From assembly GCA_037953625.1 (NCBI GenBank), contig CM075651.1, positions 163,937,501 through 164,001,500 of the forward strand: a stretch of DNA of 64,000 nucleotides. Direction: 5' to 3'. The position numbers and the translations under genes are program-made. The notes below the pieces were generated by a model that worked only from the letters and a program-made list of their open reading frames with translations, searched no databases and was not told where the DNA came from. This stretch comes from Crotalaria pallida. Taxonomy: Eukaryota > Streptophyta > Magnoliopsida > Fabales > Fabaceae. Positions 25,323-38,662 of this stretch are shown here, in pieces (position 1 is the stretch's first letter; the number at the start of each line of letters is the position of its first letter).

Positions 25323-28300
25323 ATGGGCATAAAGACAATTGAATTGTTGAAAGGGTGTGCATCCAATGATGAGTTAGTGGAAGTTCTTCTTTCCGTGGCT
25401 GAAGATTTTGGAGATATCATTGAAGACGTGAGTTCTTTGGTGGTTGAACCTTTGAAGGGAGGAATGACTAATGAAGTTATTAAGATAAGCTGGCCCGCCA
25501 AAAATGATGGTCATCATATCAGAAGTGTTCTGGTTCGGTTATATGGTGAAGGTGTTGAGGTTCTCTTTGATAAGGAGGTTGAAATCCAAACCTTTGAGTG
25601 GATGTCAAAGCATGGTCATGGTCCACGCCTTCTTGGCAGCTTCACCAATGGCAGGGTTGAGGAGTTCCTTCATGCCAGAGTATATTGTTCTCCTTTGTTT
25701 TCCTCTGTTATGATGGTTCTCACTTGCTTGGTGGTTATTATTATTATTGGGCTTATTATTAATTTTTTTAATAAAAGAAAAATATATTAATAGAGAATAA
25801 AATGGTATTCAACTTAAGAGAATAAAAAATTAAGGTGTTGCTAACAAGTTTTCTGCTCATAAGTTAGCTTTTATTATTCTCTTGATAATCTCAAAAAATG
25901 CATTTTTCAATACTTTTTATCTCCTTTTAGTTGTTTATACTTGTTAGCATTTTCCTAAAAATTATCCTTTTAGTTGTTTATACTTGTTAGCATTTTCCTA
26001 AAAATTATGGAAAACTAGAAAGAAACAAAAGCTAAGTACAAGAATCTTTTAACAGCAAAAAGCAAAACCAAAAATTGATTCTTTATGCTATTTTTAGATT
26101 ACAAATCAATCTCTAAGATTTTTTTTGTTTGAAATAAGTTCGATAAGTTGTTGTCATCAAACAAATCCTTTTTTTTTTTCTGATAACTTTTCCATTAAAT
26201 GATATGTATTACTCAATTAATGATGTTACGTGTTAAAAAAAATGATATATTGATTTTTAAATTTTTTTTATGAGGTCTCATACAAATACAATCTCATAAA
26301 CATAAAAAATGTGAGCAAAACACCAGAAAGAGAATAGAAAAAGTATTTTATCCAATGAGACTCTCAAACCGTTCATAAAGATTCTAGCATACTGTTCCAA
26401 CCAAATATATGCACCAAATAACTGCGAATCAAGCACATCATTGTCAAAGCTTTTTAGCATCTTTTCATAGAGCAAATGATGCAGTTAGACGTCTTTGAAT
26501 GAAGTAAAACATTTGCTTTAATCCTGTTAAGCACTCTCGTTCAAACAAGAGATTTGACCTTAAGGGAAGGAATAGATTTAGGCTTATCCAAAAGAATTAT
26601 CATTGCCAAGTACAGTATCATTCATATTGCTTGAAGAGAATTAACACTGCTAGTGCTAAGCATATCATAAAAGTATCTGCAATGATTTTATTGATTAATA
26701 TAAAGAACATATGCTCACTTTAAAGTCACTAAACTTTTGGTGTTCTGTTTTGCTTTATTCTGTCTACTACTCAAAACGTTTTCTTTTGTCTTTGTTTGTC
26801 CTTTTTGTTAATTTATTCCCTTTTTACTTTAGAGGAATGGAGAGTTCGCATTTCCGGTTTTTGTTAATTAAGAAGCATCTTTGAGAAATCATATTGAATG
26901 GTGTTGAATTGGAGATGCTCAAAAGTTATTCCTTTTGCACTCACTTTCTATCTCCCCCTCTTTCTACTTCCTTCCATTATTTTAGAAGGCATCTAAAAAT
27001 TTTAATGCAAAGAATGCCAAAGATAAGATAACTAGGAAAGTCTTTTCTCCGTTTAAGTAACAAACCAAATGTAGTTTTTTTTTTTTTAAAAAAAAAAATC
27101 AAATGTACTTAAAATATAATGGAAAGTGTAGTTTTTTATATTGTAAAAAAGATGAAGTAATTGAGATTTGTGATATTTTTTATAGAGTAAATAATCAGAT
27201 TAGTCCCTGAGTTTGTAGGTACAGGTCAAATTAGTTTTTGACATTATTGAAATTCAAAATTAGTTTGTGAGATAGCAAATCGCGAGTCACTTTGGTCCTT
27301 GCTATTAGTGATCCACAAAATCTAAGGACTAATTTGATTGATGACCACAATCTCAAGGACTAATTTAACCGATAATCAATGAATATTTTTTCAAAACGAT
27401 GTCATTTTGGCCATTCCATTAGTCCACTTTAAAAACTGCTTACAGTCATTTACGTCAATGATTGATGTGACTCACGTTTTCCTATCAGAAACCATTTTGA
27501 AATTTTGATTTTATTAGGGACTAAGTTGATAAGTGTCTACAAAATCAGGGATCAATATAGCATATTACTTATTTTTTTATATCTAAAAAACTTGTTAGCA
27601 AAATTCTTAATATTTTTTTTTTTAAGAATAGTTGCACTAAAAGTGTCATATATTCAATTCCACTACGAAACAATTTTTGATTTTATAAGATAGGGTATTG
27701 ATACCTTCCCATATAAATTAAAGCCCAAAAATATTGTGAAAGACTAAAAGTTGTCGTTGTGATCAAATAAATATCATTCTTGTTACTCACTAATGTTACA
27801 CCTATTTGTGTTATAACACTACTCGAAACAAAAATAGGAAATGGAAGATATACTTTGACATATTCAGGCAAAACCTAGTGCTATTGATTTTGGACTGTAC
27901 AAATATGAGTTTTGGTGGAAGAGCTCATAGTCATGGTGCAAGAATAAACACTTGTCTTCTATATTTATCTGTGATTAGCAGTGCTATCCATATATTTTAT
28001 CTTGGCTATCAATCAGGTTAAATTAAAAATTGAGATATAAAAAACAATTTTACCATAAATTATGAAATTAGATTTCATCCACCATAACTTGGTTGGCCTC
28101 ATTACTATATCAACTTTAACTGTCATATGCACAATGCAATAATTTTATCCTCTTTGATATGTTCCTTTTGATTTCATTTCTCTACATGGAGTAAAAGCCA
28201 ACTCAAGAATTCAATGGAAGTGAAGATGATGAATTGACAAGCCATGAGAATTGAGTATAACGTGTTTTCTTTTCCTATTTTTCGATTTTAGACACTCAGA

Positions 28301-30396
28301 GCTGCTGACCTCCGTGACCCTGAAATATCTGCTTTGATAGCAGCTAAGATGAGGGAGTTTCACAAAGTTAATGTGCCTGGTGCAAAGAAGGATCATATTT
28401 GGCAAAGACTGAGGTAATAATAGATCCGGTCAATCTTCGAAAAAAACCCTTTTAGTGCTGATATGTAGCTCTCTCCATATTTTGCTAGGAACATGCTTAA
28501 TCATGCCAAACGTTTGTGCTCCCCAAAGGATGCTTTAAATTTTGGCTTGGACAATCTAGATGCTGAAATAGATATGCTGGAGAAGGTTTTGTTATCTGCT
28601 GAATATCAAGAGATTGGTTTTTGTCACAATGACCTACAATACGGTAACATAATGATAGATGAAGAGAATAGCTCAATCACTTTCATTGTAAGTTATCTTG
28701 CTATCTTGCCATGTTATCGTTTAGAATGAAAAATGCTAGAGAGACACTTTGTTATTTGTTGAATTATTGAGACCCATGAAATAGATAGTGGGAAGTGTGT
28801 GTTGATAGCACTCTACATTATAATTATATATCCTGCGTTTGGCCTTGTTGCTGCACCTTTTTTTTTTAATATAGATTTGTATTGCAACTTGATAAAACTC
28901 TCCAAGTGAGCAGTCCTGTGATTGCCTCACCTGAGAATGAAGCACACAACCTTTTACTTTTTCTTTGAAATACTATTTAAATGGAGACCTGAATCTATTG
29001 TTCAAATCAATCATTTGGGTCTGGTATTTGGTGTAGTCTTTAATTTTGATATTTCAGCAGTAGAGCTACTAACCATGAAAAATTGTTCATGAAAATTATA
29101 CCACATAGCTTGTCGGATTATAGATACTAACAATAATAAGTTATTTTCATCTTTCATCAGTCAAATACTATCTTTTACACTGTTTATTTTTCATTCCTAT
29201 TGTTTATACTTTAAATATAAATGATATAGGACTACGAATTCGCCAGTCACAACCATATTGCTTATGACCTAGCATATCATTTCTGTGAAATGGAGGCAGA
29301 TTACCACAGTGACAATCCTCATGTTATTCACTACAGTAAATATCCTGGTAAAGTTATTTCACAGACTGTTATATTTATACAATGATTTTTGGGCATCAAC
29401 ACTTACGTTTATTGAGATCACTCTGCATTACTGACATGCCAATTCATAAATGGTACAACAGGTCTGGAGGAGCGTCAAAGGTTTATCTATATTTATTTGA
29501 GTTCTGATGGTTAGTTCACTGACATATCCTCTCAGCAAATGCATATGATTATCTGAGATTTGGATTCAGATAATTGCTATAAGCTATTCTTAGATGATAA
29601 AAATCCTCAGCAAAATGAATTTACCTTTTCTATAATTTGGTTGACTTTTGATATGAAGTTATACTTATTCCATCTATATATGATTATGTCTTTGCTTAAA
29701 CCTCAATGCATTGATGCATCAAAAGCTAATGATGAAGAATATAGTTCTCTTCAGTTTAAGTTTGCATATGGCTGAATTCTGCTAGTTTAGTCACTGAGAT
29801 AGCCAAAATTCTTTAATTTAACGCAGTTTATTTTGTTGATAGTTCACTCTTTGCTGATATGGAGTTTGCATGCATTTTTTTAAAAAAATTATCCTCATTT
29901 TATTTGCCGATCTATCCAACTTTCTTCTCACACCATCATGTGTACTTGCGATGCATGTTCGAACTTCAATTTCTTCGTTAATTAAATAAAGAATTGTGTC
30001 ATTCTGATGAAAGTTATATCTCACATTCAAGCCTTTAAAAATCTGTTATAGAAACTGAAATGGTATCTTTGTGCACAGGCAAGAAACCAAGCAACATTGA
30101 AGTGGAGCAGTTAGTAAATGTTGCAGAAAAATACACTCTTGCATGCCATCTATTTTATGGCTTGTGGGGGCTTCTTTGGGTAAGTTTTTATTCGTTGTTG
30201 TCGTTTTTGGTGTTATTGTAAAGGTTACTACACCTGTGTGCTAAGTATGTCTCTTTGTGTGCTGTAGAATGCTATCAGAACAGCTGACTTCGACTGTAAG
30301 GAGTATGCAAGGCAGAGGCTCGAGCAATACTGGTCAAAGAAGATTACTTTATTGGACTCATCAAGCATCATTTCCCAAAATGGAATTTGTCAATAG
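25323..30396 (+). CDS. Choline/ethanolamine kinase, paralog 2 (CK2)
   Basis: Second member of the pair; same reaction as CK1 expected. Exons: 25323-25679, 28292-28413, 28489-28687, 29230-29347, 29462-29509, 30079-30179, 30268-30396. Exon number, splice phases and most lengths equal CK1; exon 3 is one codon longer (EKVLL against EVLL) and the last exon is 21 nt shorter, giving 357 aa. HNDLQYGN is at 206-213 (Asp207 of CK1 is Asp208 here), and the metal-binding DYEFAS begins at 227. Some motif-flanking residues differ from CK1 (DYEFASHNH against DYEYASYNP; AYHFCEMEADY against ANHFCEMAANY), so substrate preference or rate may have shifted; this is inference. Intron 1 is 2.6 kb, enlarged by repeats including family B. 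The frame is open throughout, so it is not a pseudogene by sequence. It converges with the SDR gene. Confidence 0.92.
27185..27560. repeat. Dispersed repeat, family B copy 2 in CK2 intron 1
   Basis: Shares order and wording ('gagtcactttggtccttg', 'ttagtccac', 'gactcacgttttcc') with 7800-8240. Inserted in, or retained within, intron 1. Confidence 0.65.
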
Positions 30397-31147
30397 TTCG
30401 GTTGCAATCTTCACGTGATTGCTGCTTATGTCTTGATGAAGTTCCGCTTAGTATATGTAGTATTCATTAATAATATTTAAAAGCATGATAAGCAACAAAC
30501 TATATATACATATATATAAAACTAAAATGTGTGATGTAATTTTTACAGTTTTTACTAAAACTTGCATAACAATTTCCTCTCTTATGGAATTGAGTTAAAG
30601 GAGTGAAATTGAGAATTCCCTTGCAGAGGCCAGAGAGTAGACATGACTGCTGCTCATGTTTTGATTAAGTTAAGCTCAGTATGTACTCATTAATACTATT
30701 CAATGGCATGACATGCAGAATATATGTAATATCTAAATACTTATTTGGTCATTTATTTAGCTTTTAGGCTTCAAGTTGCTTCTCTAATTAATAAAAGCTC
30801 CAGTTTGAATAATCCTTTGTCACATTTACCATTTCTGTCAAATCTGTTTTACTATTATTGTTAGATTTTCACCTTCAGTTGTGCCATTGAGGTGATGAAC
30901 CATAAACTCCAATGTACTTCAGTTTAGAGTTAAAACATGTATCCAGGAACAGCAATTTGAGTAATAAGGTAGTGCATAACTTATTTCTAGTCACCAAGGC
31001 TGTGTCCAAACATTTTGTGACTTCCGGCGAAATCTATATTGGGAGCTTACTTTAACATGACAAAGTTAAATTGAAGCTTGAAAGAAAGGTAGGCATTGAT
31101 GATTGTTGCAAACAATTTGTATTATAGTCACTTATTTTAGAAATGTA
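30397..31147. other. Convergent 3' spacer between CK2 and SDR
   Basis: Holds the 3' UTRs of both convergent genes. A segment near 30640-30740 ('ctgctcatgttttgattaagtt', 'atgtactcattaat') repeats the sequence after the CK2 stop near 30420-30470, a small local duplication. No further gene. Confidence 0.6.
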
Positions 31148-34100
31148 TTAGACAAAAAGAGAAGCCATTGAATTAAGATTATCAACGACAGAGTCGATCA
31201 AAGCATGAGAACCTCGGGTGGCCGCAAATGCAAGGTGCTTTGGAGCTTCAGCTCTATCAAAATAAAATGCACCTGATACCAGTTTCTCCTTTGATTGTAA
31301 TGCCAACCAGATAATTGTGTCTGCACCTTCTTCACTTGTTCTAAGCTTCCCTGAAAGCCTGTAAAAATAATTGAATCAATATATAAACTATTTTAAAGGT
31401 TGAAAATAACAGTATTATTGCTTTCTTTTCTTAGTTGCCAATAAATAACACCAATTATTCAAAAAACTTAAGCTATGCAAGCTATATGAACTTGATGTGT
31501 GCAAAATGCACCAGTCCCCTTCAACTTGCTCACTAATTTAATTTAGGGTTTGTTCGGCAAAATTAGCTTGTAGCTGTGAGCTTGTAACTTGTAGTTATGA
31601 GCTTCTAGCTTGTACTCCCTCCGGTCCTATTTATAAGATCCTTTTGGGGGTTTTCACTTCCACCAAGGAGAGTGGATAAATTTGTTAGTGACATTGGAAA
31701 TGTGAAATTTGATATACTATTTCAAAACTACCCCTATAATTATTATTGGAACTCTAAAAAGTGTTGACTTTATAGGGGTGTTAGTGGAAAGAAGTAATTA
31801 AATGCTATTGAAAATTGAAAAGGGGTCTTATAAATAGGACCAAAATAAAAATCTCAAAAAAGTCTTATAAATAGGACCGGAGGGAGTAGCTGTTAAGCTA
31901 GCTAGGAGATGTGAGCTTGTAGCTGAGAGCTTATAGCTATTTAGCTGACTATTTGAATTTTGAAATAGTGTTGTTCGACAAAACTAGCTTTTGAAGTAAC
32001 TAAAAGTTATTAAATGACCAAAAAGGACATGCAACCTTTTATTATTTTAAATTTTTCAATTTTTTTCTTTATTTATTAAATAGATAGTTAATTAATTAAT
32101 TAAATAATAAAATATAAAAATTATTAAATTATAATTAATTAAATTCATTTTTTTCTTAATTTATTAATTATGTAATTAATTAGTTAATTAATTATAACAA
32201 AATTATTAAATTATAATTAATAATTAATTAAAGGGTAGCAAAATAATTTTAAATTTTGTTTGAGGGTAAAATTGGTATATGAATTATTGTAAGCTAGTTT
32301 AGTTTCTTGAAAGCTACTTCAAGTAGCAAGTAGCTTTCTAAAAACTAGCTTTCAAAAGCTACAAGCTCCTTTTTAAAAGCTACAAGATCCTTCTAATTTG
32401 TGTTCACCGAACGGGGCTAGTAGCTTATTGACTAAATCTAAAAACTCCTAGCTAGCTAAAAAACTCCTAGCTACCCTTGCCGAACAGAACCTTAGTCATA
32501 AAGAACAGTTGCAACAAGAATCAAACTCCTTGCGACTCGGCCATTAGATCCTTTGTACCATGTCAATGGCTGACTCCCTACCGATGAATGGTATCAATCT
32601 TGAGCTTTTCATGGTAATATTCAATAGGTTCTATGGAAATGTAAAGATGCAAACAATACTTACGAGTTAGAGAAGCTTGGTAAACTCTTGGCAACTCCAG
32701 GAGTGTCAGCCCAACCTGGATGCATTGAGTAAAATCCTATCCCTTTGTTCTTATATTTGTCAGCCCACTTTTCAGTTAATGCAACCTAGCATATCAATAT
32801 ATCATATATTTACATGAGTGCAGACACAGGAAAATATAAAAGGGAAAGCAGTCAAGTAATCTCTACAAGGCACTGAAAAGAGATTCTAAAATATACACAA
32901 CACGTTAAGCTTAGCGAGGGAGAGTACTAAAATTGGGGAAATTTTAATTATATGATAGCTAGTTGTTAATTTTACTTTTAGATTTGTATTTGCGTGTTAT
33001 TTTTGCCCCCACTATACAAAGATTTATGCTTATATATGACTTGTATTATGGGTATTCTTAATCTCGCTCCTTAAGACCAATGATACAAAGTTAAAATAAG
33101 ACAATTATACATTGGAAAACGACTATGCTACCTCTCTATGTTATAAATGTGTTTTCTGAATGCAAACATATCTGCTTTAGTCTCTTATCCTGAACTCAAA
33201 AGACTAGGTTAAGAAAATCTTATTACAGTATATTTTATTTTCCCTCACTACCAAATATTTTTATGTCCGTTACTATACACAATGCAAAGTTATGAACAAA
33301 CAAGATTTTCAAACTATTTCACTTTATATCATATTGAACTACTACATCCTTTTTTCTTTTCACATAGATCATACATAGAGTCATCTATAATGATTTAAAA
33401 AACTGTTTACAGCTTTTATAGAAAATTGAAAACCTTAATTATTATAAGGATTTAACACTTTTTGCTAATAGCATCAAGTATACATTGACAATGGATCAAA
33501 TTTGAAATAAATAAATCAAAATATTAAACAAATCTAATTGGTTACAGATGAATGATTTTTTATTTCCTTTTACACTATTAGACACCTGGAAACAGTCTTT
33601 CTACTTGCGGGGGTAAGGCTGCGTACATCTACTCTCCCCGGGCCCCACTAGGTGGAAGCCTTGTGCACTGGGCCATCCTGTCTACATTGTTAGACACATC
33701 TAAATGAAATCAATGTTTCTAAATCTCCAAGTGTAAAATTTCACCTTTTAGCACCATTCTGTCCTCAATCAACTATGTAACTCCAATGAATTTCATTTCA
33801 AAAAGGTGTTACTATTCTGTTCCTTAATATGTTGCACCATCCCAGGGCATTCCAAAGGAAAGATAATAACTATTTGACTAGAGGGAGAAACTGTTGTACT
33901 ACTCTTTGCAGCACGTTGTCCAAATTTTTCCTTGTCTACCCATGATTTTCACTACAATTACTTGACCTTCCTCTTGGAGGATGGCAATTTCCATTCTATA
34001 TGAAGCTAAATCGTGAGATTCTAACTTTTTAAGACAAGCATCATATTCCATTAGGTTTACTGAAACTTTATGATGTCTCCAAATAAATCATAATGGACCT

Positions 34101-37100
34101 TAACACAAGGAGGAAGATAAATGAAATTCATACATTTGGGATGTTGATGTTATAGTAAATCACATGCCATACCACTGGAGGAATTTCGCAAATTCAATCC
34201 TTGTTAATTAGTACTCGTAGAAATAAGTTCATCACGAAAAACAACCGATAGCTATATGAAACAACGAGTAACCATCTCAACTACAGAATGTCCCTCAAAA
34301 ATCTGATTTACCTAAGAGGTCAAGAACACTTTAGACAAGCTAAAGATACTTTGCTATGTTCTATTTAACTGTTAAACATTAGCATTGTAGCCAGATACAG
34401 AGTCATTAAATTAACTGACCTGAACACGCTTGTTTCGAGCATACTGTTCAACCCCATTAAAGTTCTCAGAATACTGCATACAGACCATTAAATAAATTAC
34501 ATTAAAATCCTATAAATGGCCGAGTATGCAAACATGTTCATAAGAATGTTACCTGTAAATCTGTGGTCAAGGGACTAGTATACATTCCACCTGATGAAAC
34601 TGTAATGACACGTGCATCAGGGGATGCTTTCTCCAGCAATGGTACCATCAATTCAGTCATGGCGTAAGTGCCTAACACATTTACAGCAAAGTTCAACTCA
34701 AACCTGGATTATGACAGATTACATTAAGAGGCAGCAGATAACTGTAGGTTGCCGGTAGAATTCATAAAGATTTTGTTTCCATATTAAAACAAAAAAGACA
34801 CACCCTTCTGATGTGGTAACTCGGTTTTGCTCAAGCACGCCAGCATTGTTAACCTTTGATGCAAGAAATCATTTCCATATTAGATTTATTAAAGAGCATA
34901 CAACAACTACAACAACAATCAAAGCCTTTTCCCATGGTGAATTCATTCAAAAGCATAAAGTGGCTAAAATAAAAAAGCTACATATCCGCAGTTATATTTT
35001 TAATGCCACAAGATATCCGATAGACCCCTATGCTAGACGTGGGAAAGGTGAGAGGACAGGAGTTTAATTTATAAAAAGTTGCTAACATGGAAAGTTGGTT
35101 AAGATGAGAATATAAAGTGAGGGAGGGTGAGGGGCATAGGCAGACAATTATTAATAAAGGGGTTGGAGCCATTTGGTTAGGGAGGAAGCAAACCCTCTAA
35201 GTTTGCAGGTCTTATCTATCATTTCATTCTAGTTTGTGTGCTTAATCAAGAAGAATATCCTCATTGTAAGGAGCTATACTTAGTAAGTTTCTTGTACCTA
35301 TCAATATCATAGTAGTTTAAATTTCCTGGACAGAAACAATCTCCATTAGCAAATTACAGATATCCCACTGAGTTTAAAAAGAACAACTACCAGAAAATAC
35401 AAATTACAACCATGCAGTTTAGAATTATATTCTCTGGCAACATAACCGAGATTATACCAACACATGAACTGGCACATTCTTTTTTGAAAATCTGGAAGCG
35501 AATGACTTGATCTCGGTGACAGATGAAAGGTCACAAATCTGCAAGACAAACTATCAAGTCATATAAAATCATAATAGCAATTATAAGTTCCAACTTCCAA
35601 AAGCTTACATTTTATCCACTAAACTGAGGAAAATGCCATAAAGTTCAAATGCAATGCATGAAACTAAGAAATTCTAATGCTTTTGATAATCCAGAAAAGG
35701 ATCTGCAACTAAAAAAATAGGGGGTAAAGTCATGCCTCCAGATATACGTTCTGATTGCCAGTGCTAGTTTGAATTTGAGAAAGAGCAGCCTCTCCTCTAT
35801 CCTTGTTACGGCATACGAGATAGACGGTTGCACCACTGGTGAAAATCATTAACCATAACATATGACTACATACTGAAAAACACAGTTCAAAAAACAATCA
35901 TTGGAGAAAGACCGAAACCGCTGTGCAAGACCCTCAGCTGCTGAATAGCCAATTCCAGAGTTTGCTCCTGTAACGATGCAATTCTTCCCTGGTATTTGTG
36001 TTTCCATTTCCTCTGCTTTGAAATTCTTAGCATGATCACTACAACAATTTTAGTTCACAAATTAGAAAGAACACAATTAGTCCAAACAATAAAAGGACTA
36101 ACACAAAGCTACCAGCTTTATTTATTCTGCATTTAACAAACTACGATAGTATAGTCGCAATGAATTGAATGGTGGCCAATTTTCATATCCACTCTTTTTA
36201 TTTTTCAGCTTCTTTGTCTTTCAATTCAAAAATATCAAGAAACCAGGGCCAATGACAAGCACACACCTATTCAAACTTTTATTATAGGTTTTTATTACCA
36301 AACTTTCTTTATGACGAAAACGGTACATAGTACGAGATACATAGGGTAAATAAGTGAACTACTGACACAGACTTCCCTTAGGTTTGTACTAACAACTGTG
36401 AACAGTGAACCTCAAGGGTCAGCGTAATGATAACAATAAATTCAAGGGAAATCAGTAGAATGACCAACAAGATGGGAATAGTGTTATCTTGTTGGTCTAT
36501 CTTATCATGTCTGCCTAGTGTATTTTTTATCTTATTGAGGGAGCTAGGTTAGAACGGGATAAAATAACGCAGTTTTTCCCCTCGTACCCTTACACATTAA
36601 CACTACTGTTGTCACCATCATCACGTTACCACCACCATCACCACCTCATTGATGCCATTGTTGACTTTTTCTTTTTGTCCCCCACCCATTACTCTTTGGC
36701 CCTCATTACTCTTTCCGCTTGAAACAAGGCGGAAACAAAATAAAACAATTTTCGCCTTATACAAGTCGTATTATCTTCCGCCTTTCCAAAATCGTAAATA
36801 AAATAGAGTATTCCGCCTTTCATCAGACGGAAACATTAAAAATTTGTTATAATACCAAAATTGTCCCTCCGTTCACTCACGTATAAAAGGGAGGTGGAGG
36901 GTTCACGAAGGGGCATTTCTGGTATTTCAACATTTTAATTGTTCCGCTTCTTAAAAGACGGAAGTATTTCCGCTTTTAAATAGTCGGTAATTCTTCCGCC
37001 TTATGCAAATCGGTAGTAAATTAAAATAGCTTCCGCCTTTTGAAAATCGGAAATCATCTTCCGCCTCCGTAAAGTTAGTAAATTAAGGGCAATTGGGGGC

Positions 37101-38015
37101 TAAAAAGAAAAACTCCCATTGTTATCTGGTGTGCACCAAGCATCGTAGAGGATAATAGCCTGATAGGATGTTGGTAAAATGAGTTATTTGGCCTATATGG
37201 AGAAAAGGGATAGGATAGTTATAATTAAATAGTTAAGTAAATAAATAGTTTATTAAATATTTATTATAATTCTAGAATGTTCTTAGGATGTAAGATCATG
37301 CCACTTGTATGGATGATCTTAATAGTTAATTAGGGTTTGTTTTCTATATAAGGGGCTGTATTCTCTATGTTATGGGCATGCAATGAAATGAATTAAGTCT
37401 TTTGTTTTAGTTTTTTATCCTCTTTTCTGGAGATTGACCATCTCGAATTCCGATCCCTATCCCGGTCCCTATTTTCTTCCTATCATAGCCACTTATCCTG
37501 CTCATATAATCTTATCTTGCACTTATCCTCCTCTCTATCCTATCCTACCATTATCCTATCATTATCATGCTCATAATATATTCATTAAGAAGAATCAATA
37601 GGAAAAAGAAAAGAAACAGAAGAAAGGGACTAACAGAAAACCAGATTTGGTGAAATTGAGGTATCCATAAAGACCAAAAGCCGTTGATCTCCATGTCTGT
37701 TTTGGAACACAAAAAGCAAATGAAACATGAAACAGTGGGGATTAATTAATTAATAATTATTAATAATAATAATAATAATAGGGTTTTCTTAACAAGGGCT
37801 GAGGATAAACATCCCAAAGTGGCTGAGATTTCTTGAAAATGATGCATATAATAAATAAAAGGACTTATATTTTTATTTTTTCAAGACATACTAACCATTT
37901 GGGGTCCTTATCCAGGTTAAGAAAACCCAATAATAATAATAACCAAGGAATTAAAATGGACTAATTATTAGGTTGATGGGAAAATGGAAAGTTGAAGGAC
38001 CTTAAGAAGGAACAT
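31148..38015 (-). CDS. SDR-family oxidoreductase (DHRS12-like)
   Basis: NAD(P)-dependent short-chain dehydrogenase/reductase of the plant proteins annotated as similar to SDR family member 12; physiological substrate unknown. Ten coding exons, in transcript order: 38001-38015, 37635-37696, 35919-36038, 35736-35835, 35458-35538, 34804-34853, 34553-34703, 34420-34473, 32664-32785, 31148-31358; total 966 nt, 321 aa, phases consistent. Cofactor-binding TGANSGIG at 49-56, NNAG at 128-131, active-site Ser in VSSGGMY (179-180), Tyr204 and Lys208 in YARNK: the full SDR catalytic set. The C-terminal part (MHPGWADTPGV, then SGAFYFDRAEAPKHL) is typical of this subgroup. The 15-nt first exon (MFLLK) is the least certain; without it exon 2 has no in-frame ATG. 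The intron after 35736 starts with GC instead of GT (GAG/GCATGA). A Tourist element lies in the last intron. Confidence 0.9.
31546..32491. mobile_element. Tourist-like (PIF/Harbinger) MITE in SDR intron
   Basis: A 946-bp element with 3-bp TTA duplications (31543-31545 and 32492-32494). The left end GGGTTTGTTCGGCAAAATTA and complemented right end GGTTCTGTTCGGCAAGGGTA match the Tourist pattern. Inside are AGCTTGTAGCTG repeats, TTAATTAA-rich sequence and a nested Stowaway (31615-31886). Lies between the last two coding exons of the SDR gene. Confidence 0.85.
31615..31886. repeat. Stowaway-like MITE, family C, nested in Tourist
   Basis: A 272-bp element flanked by TA. Ends CTCCCTCCGGTCCTATTTAT and its complement ATAAATAGGACCGGAGGGAG are perfectly inverted, so this is a recent copy. 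Confidence 0.92.
33586..33690 (+). mobile_element. Au-type SINE 3' fragment
   Basis: 'gggggtaaggctgcgtacat', 'ccccgggccccacta' and 'gtgcactgggcc' are hallmark 3'-end phrases of the Au SINE family of angiosperms. The tRNA-related head is missing, so this is a truncated copy in an intron of the SDR gene. Confidence 0.7.
36440..36662. repeat. Dispersed repeat, family E copy 1
   Basis: Phrases 'tattttttatcttattga', 'cattaacactactgttgtc' and 'caccaccatcaccacctcatt' match a diverged stretch at about 54800-55000. Located in SDR intron 2 just before the foldback element; related words ('atcctatcctaccattatcc') continue after it to about 37570, so the foldback appears to have split this repeat. Confidence 0.5.
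36663..37115. mobile_element. Foldback element with repeated TTCCGCCTT words
   Basis: A 453-bp element with 8-bp duplication CCATTGTT (36655-36662 and 37116-37123). TIRs are GACTTTTTCTTTTTGTCCCCC and, complemented right end, GAGTTTTTCTTTTTAGCCCC. The interior holds at least eight CCGCCTT/CCGCTT or complementary GGCGG/GACGGAA words at roughly 35-60 bp spacing. Size class, duplication length and the T-run-then-CCCC terminus resemble 15413-16560. It sits in SDR intron 2. Confidence 0.78.
37791..37928. repeat. Short hairpin MITE, family F copy 1
   Basis: Ends GGGTTTTCTTAAC and GTTAAGAAAACCC are perfect inverted repeats, flanked by AATAATAATA on both sides. Located in SDR intron 1. A second copy is at 52799-52971. 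Confidence 0.85.
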
Positions 38016-38612
38016 GGCCAGTGTTGTAATTGAAATGGAGAAGTGAAGTTTCAGTTGCAATTGCAGTTTGAGTTTGAGCTGCTGTTGCGTGTCGTCGCTG
38101 CTTTTCTTCATTTTGGTGTTATTAAGGATGCTTCTTGACGTGTATATGACTATGTACTTCCAAGCCTAACCGCATGTTTTGTTCACTTACGTGGCACTTT
38201 TTTGTGTACTTTTCGAATTATAGCCAACGTTGCAGCACTCACTATCACTTATTTCAGTCCTTTGACTAAACTTCTCAATTTTCATCCTTTAATTTATTTT
38301 TCGCATTTAAATTGATGTTCTACATTTTTTTTAGTTTGTTATGTTCATTCCAAACTTTAAACAAACATAGATGAATGCTCTGATGTCATTTAATGACACT
38401 AGTACCGTTTTTGTTGGATAATAATAGTGAATACAATCAGTATTCACTATTCAGTATACAATTGTTAATATGACGTGTCATCTACTTTTCACTCTTCAAT
38501 TATCCATATTTATTCTATAGTACTTGAACAACTTCTTTAAACAAATTTATAACCTTAACTCATCTAATGTTATTAGCCTAACTCATCTAACATTATTAAC
38601 CACGGTCTCAAT

Positions 38613-38662
<50 letters not shown>

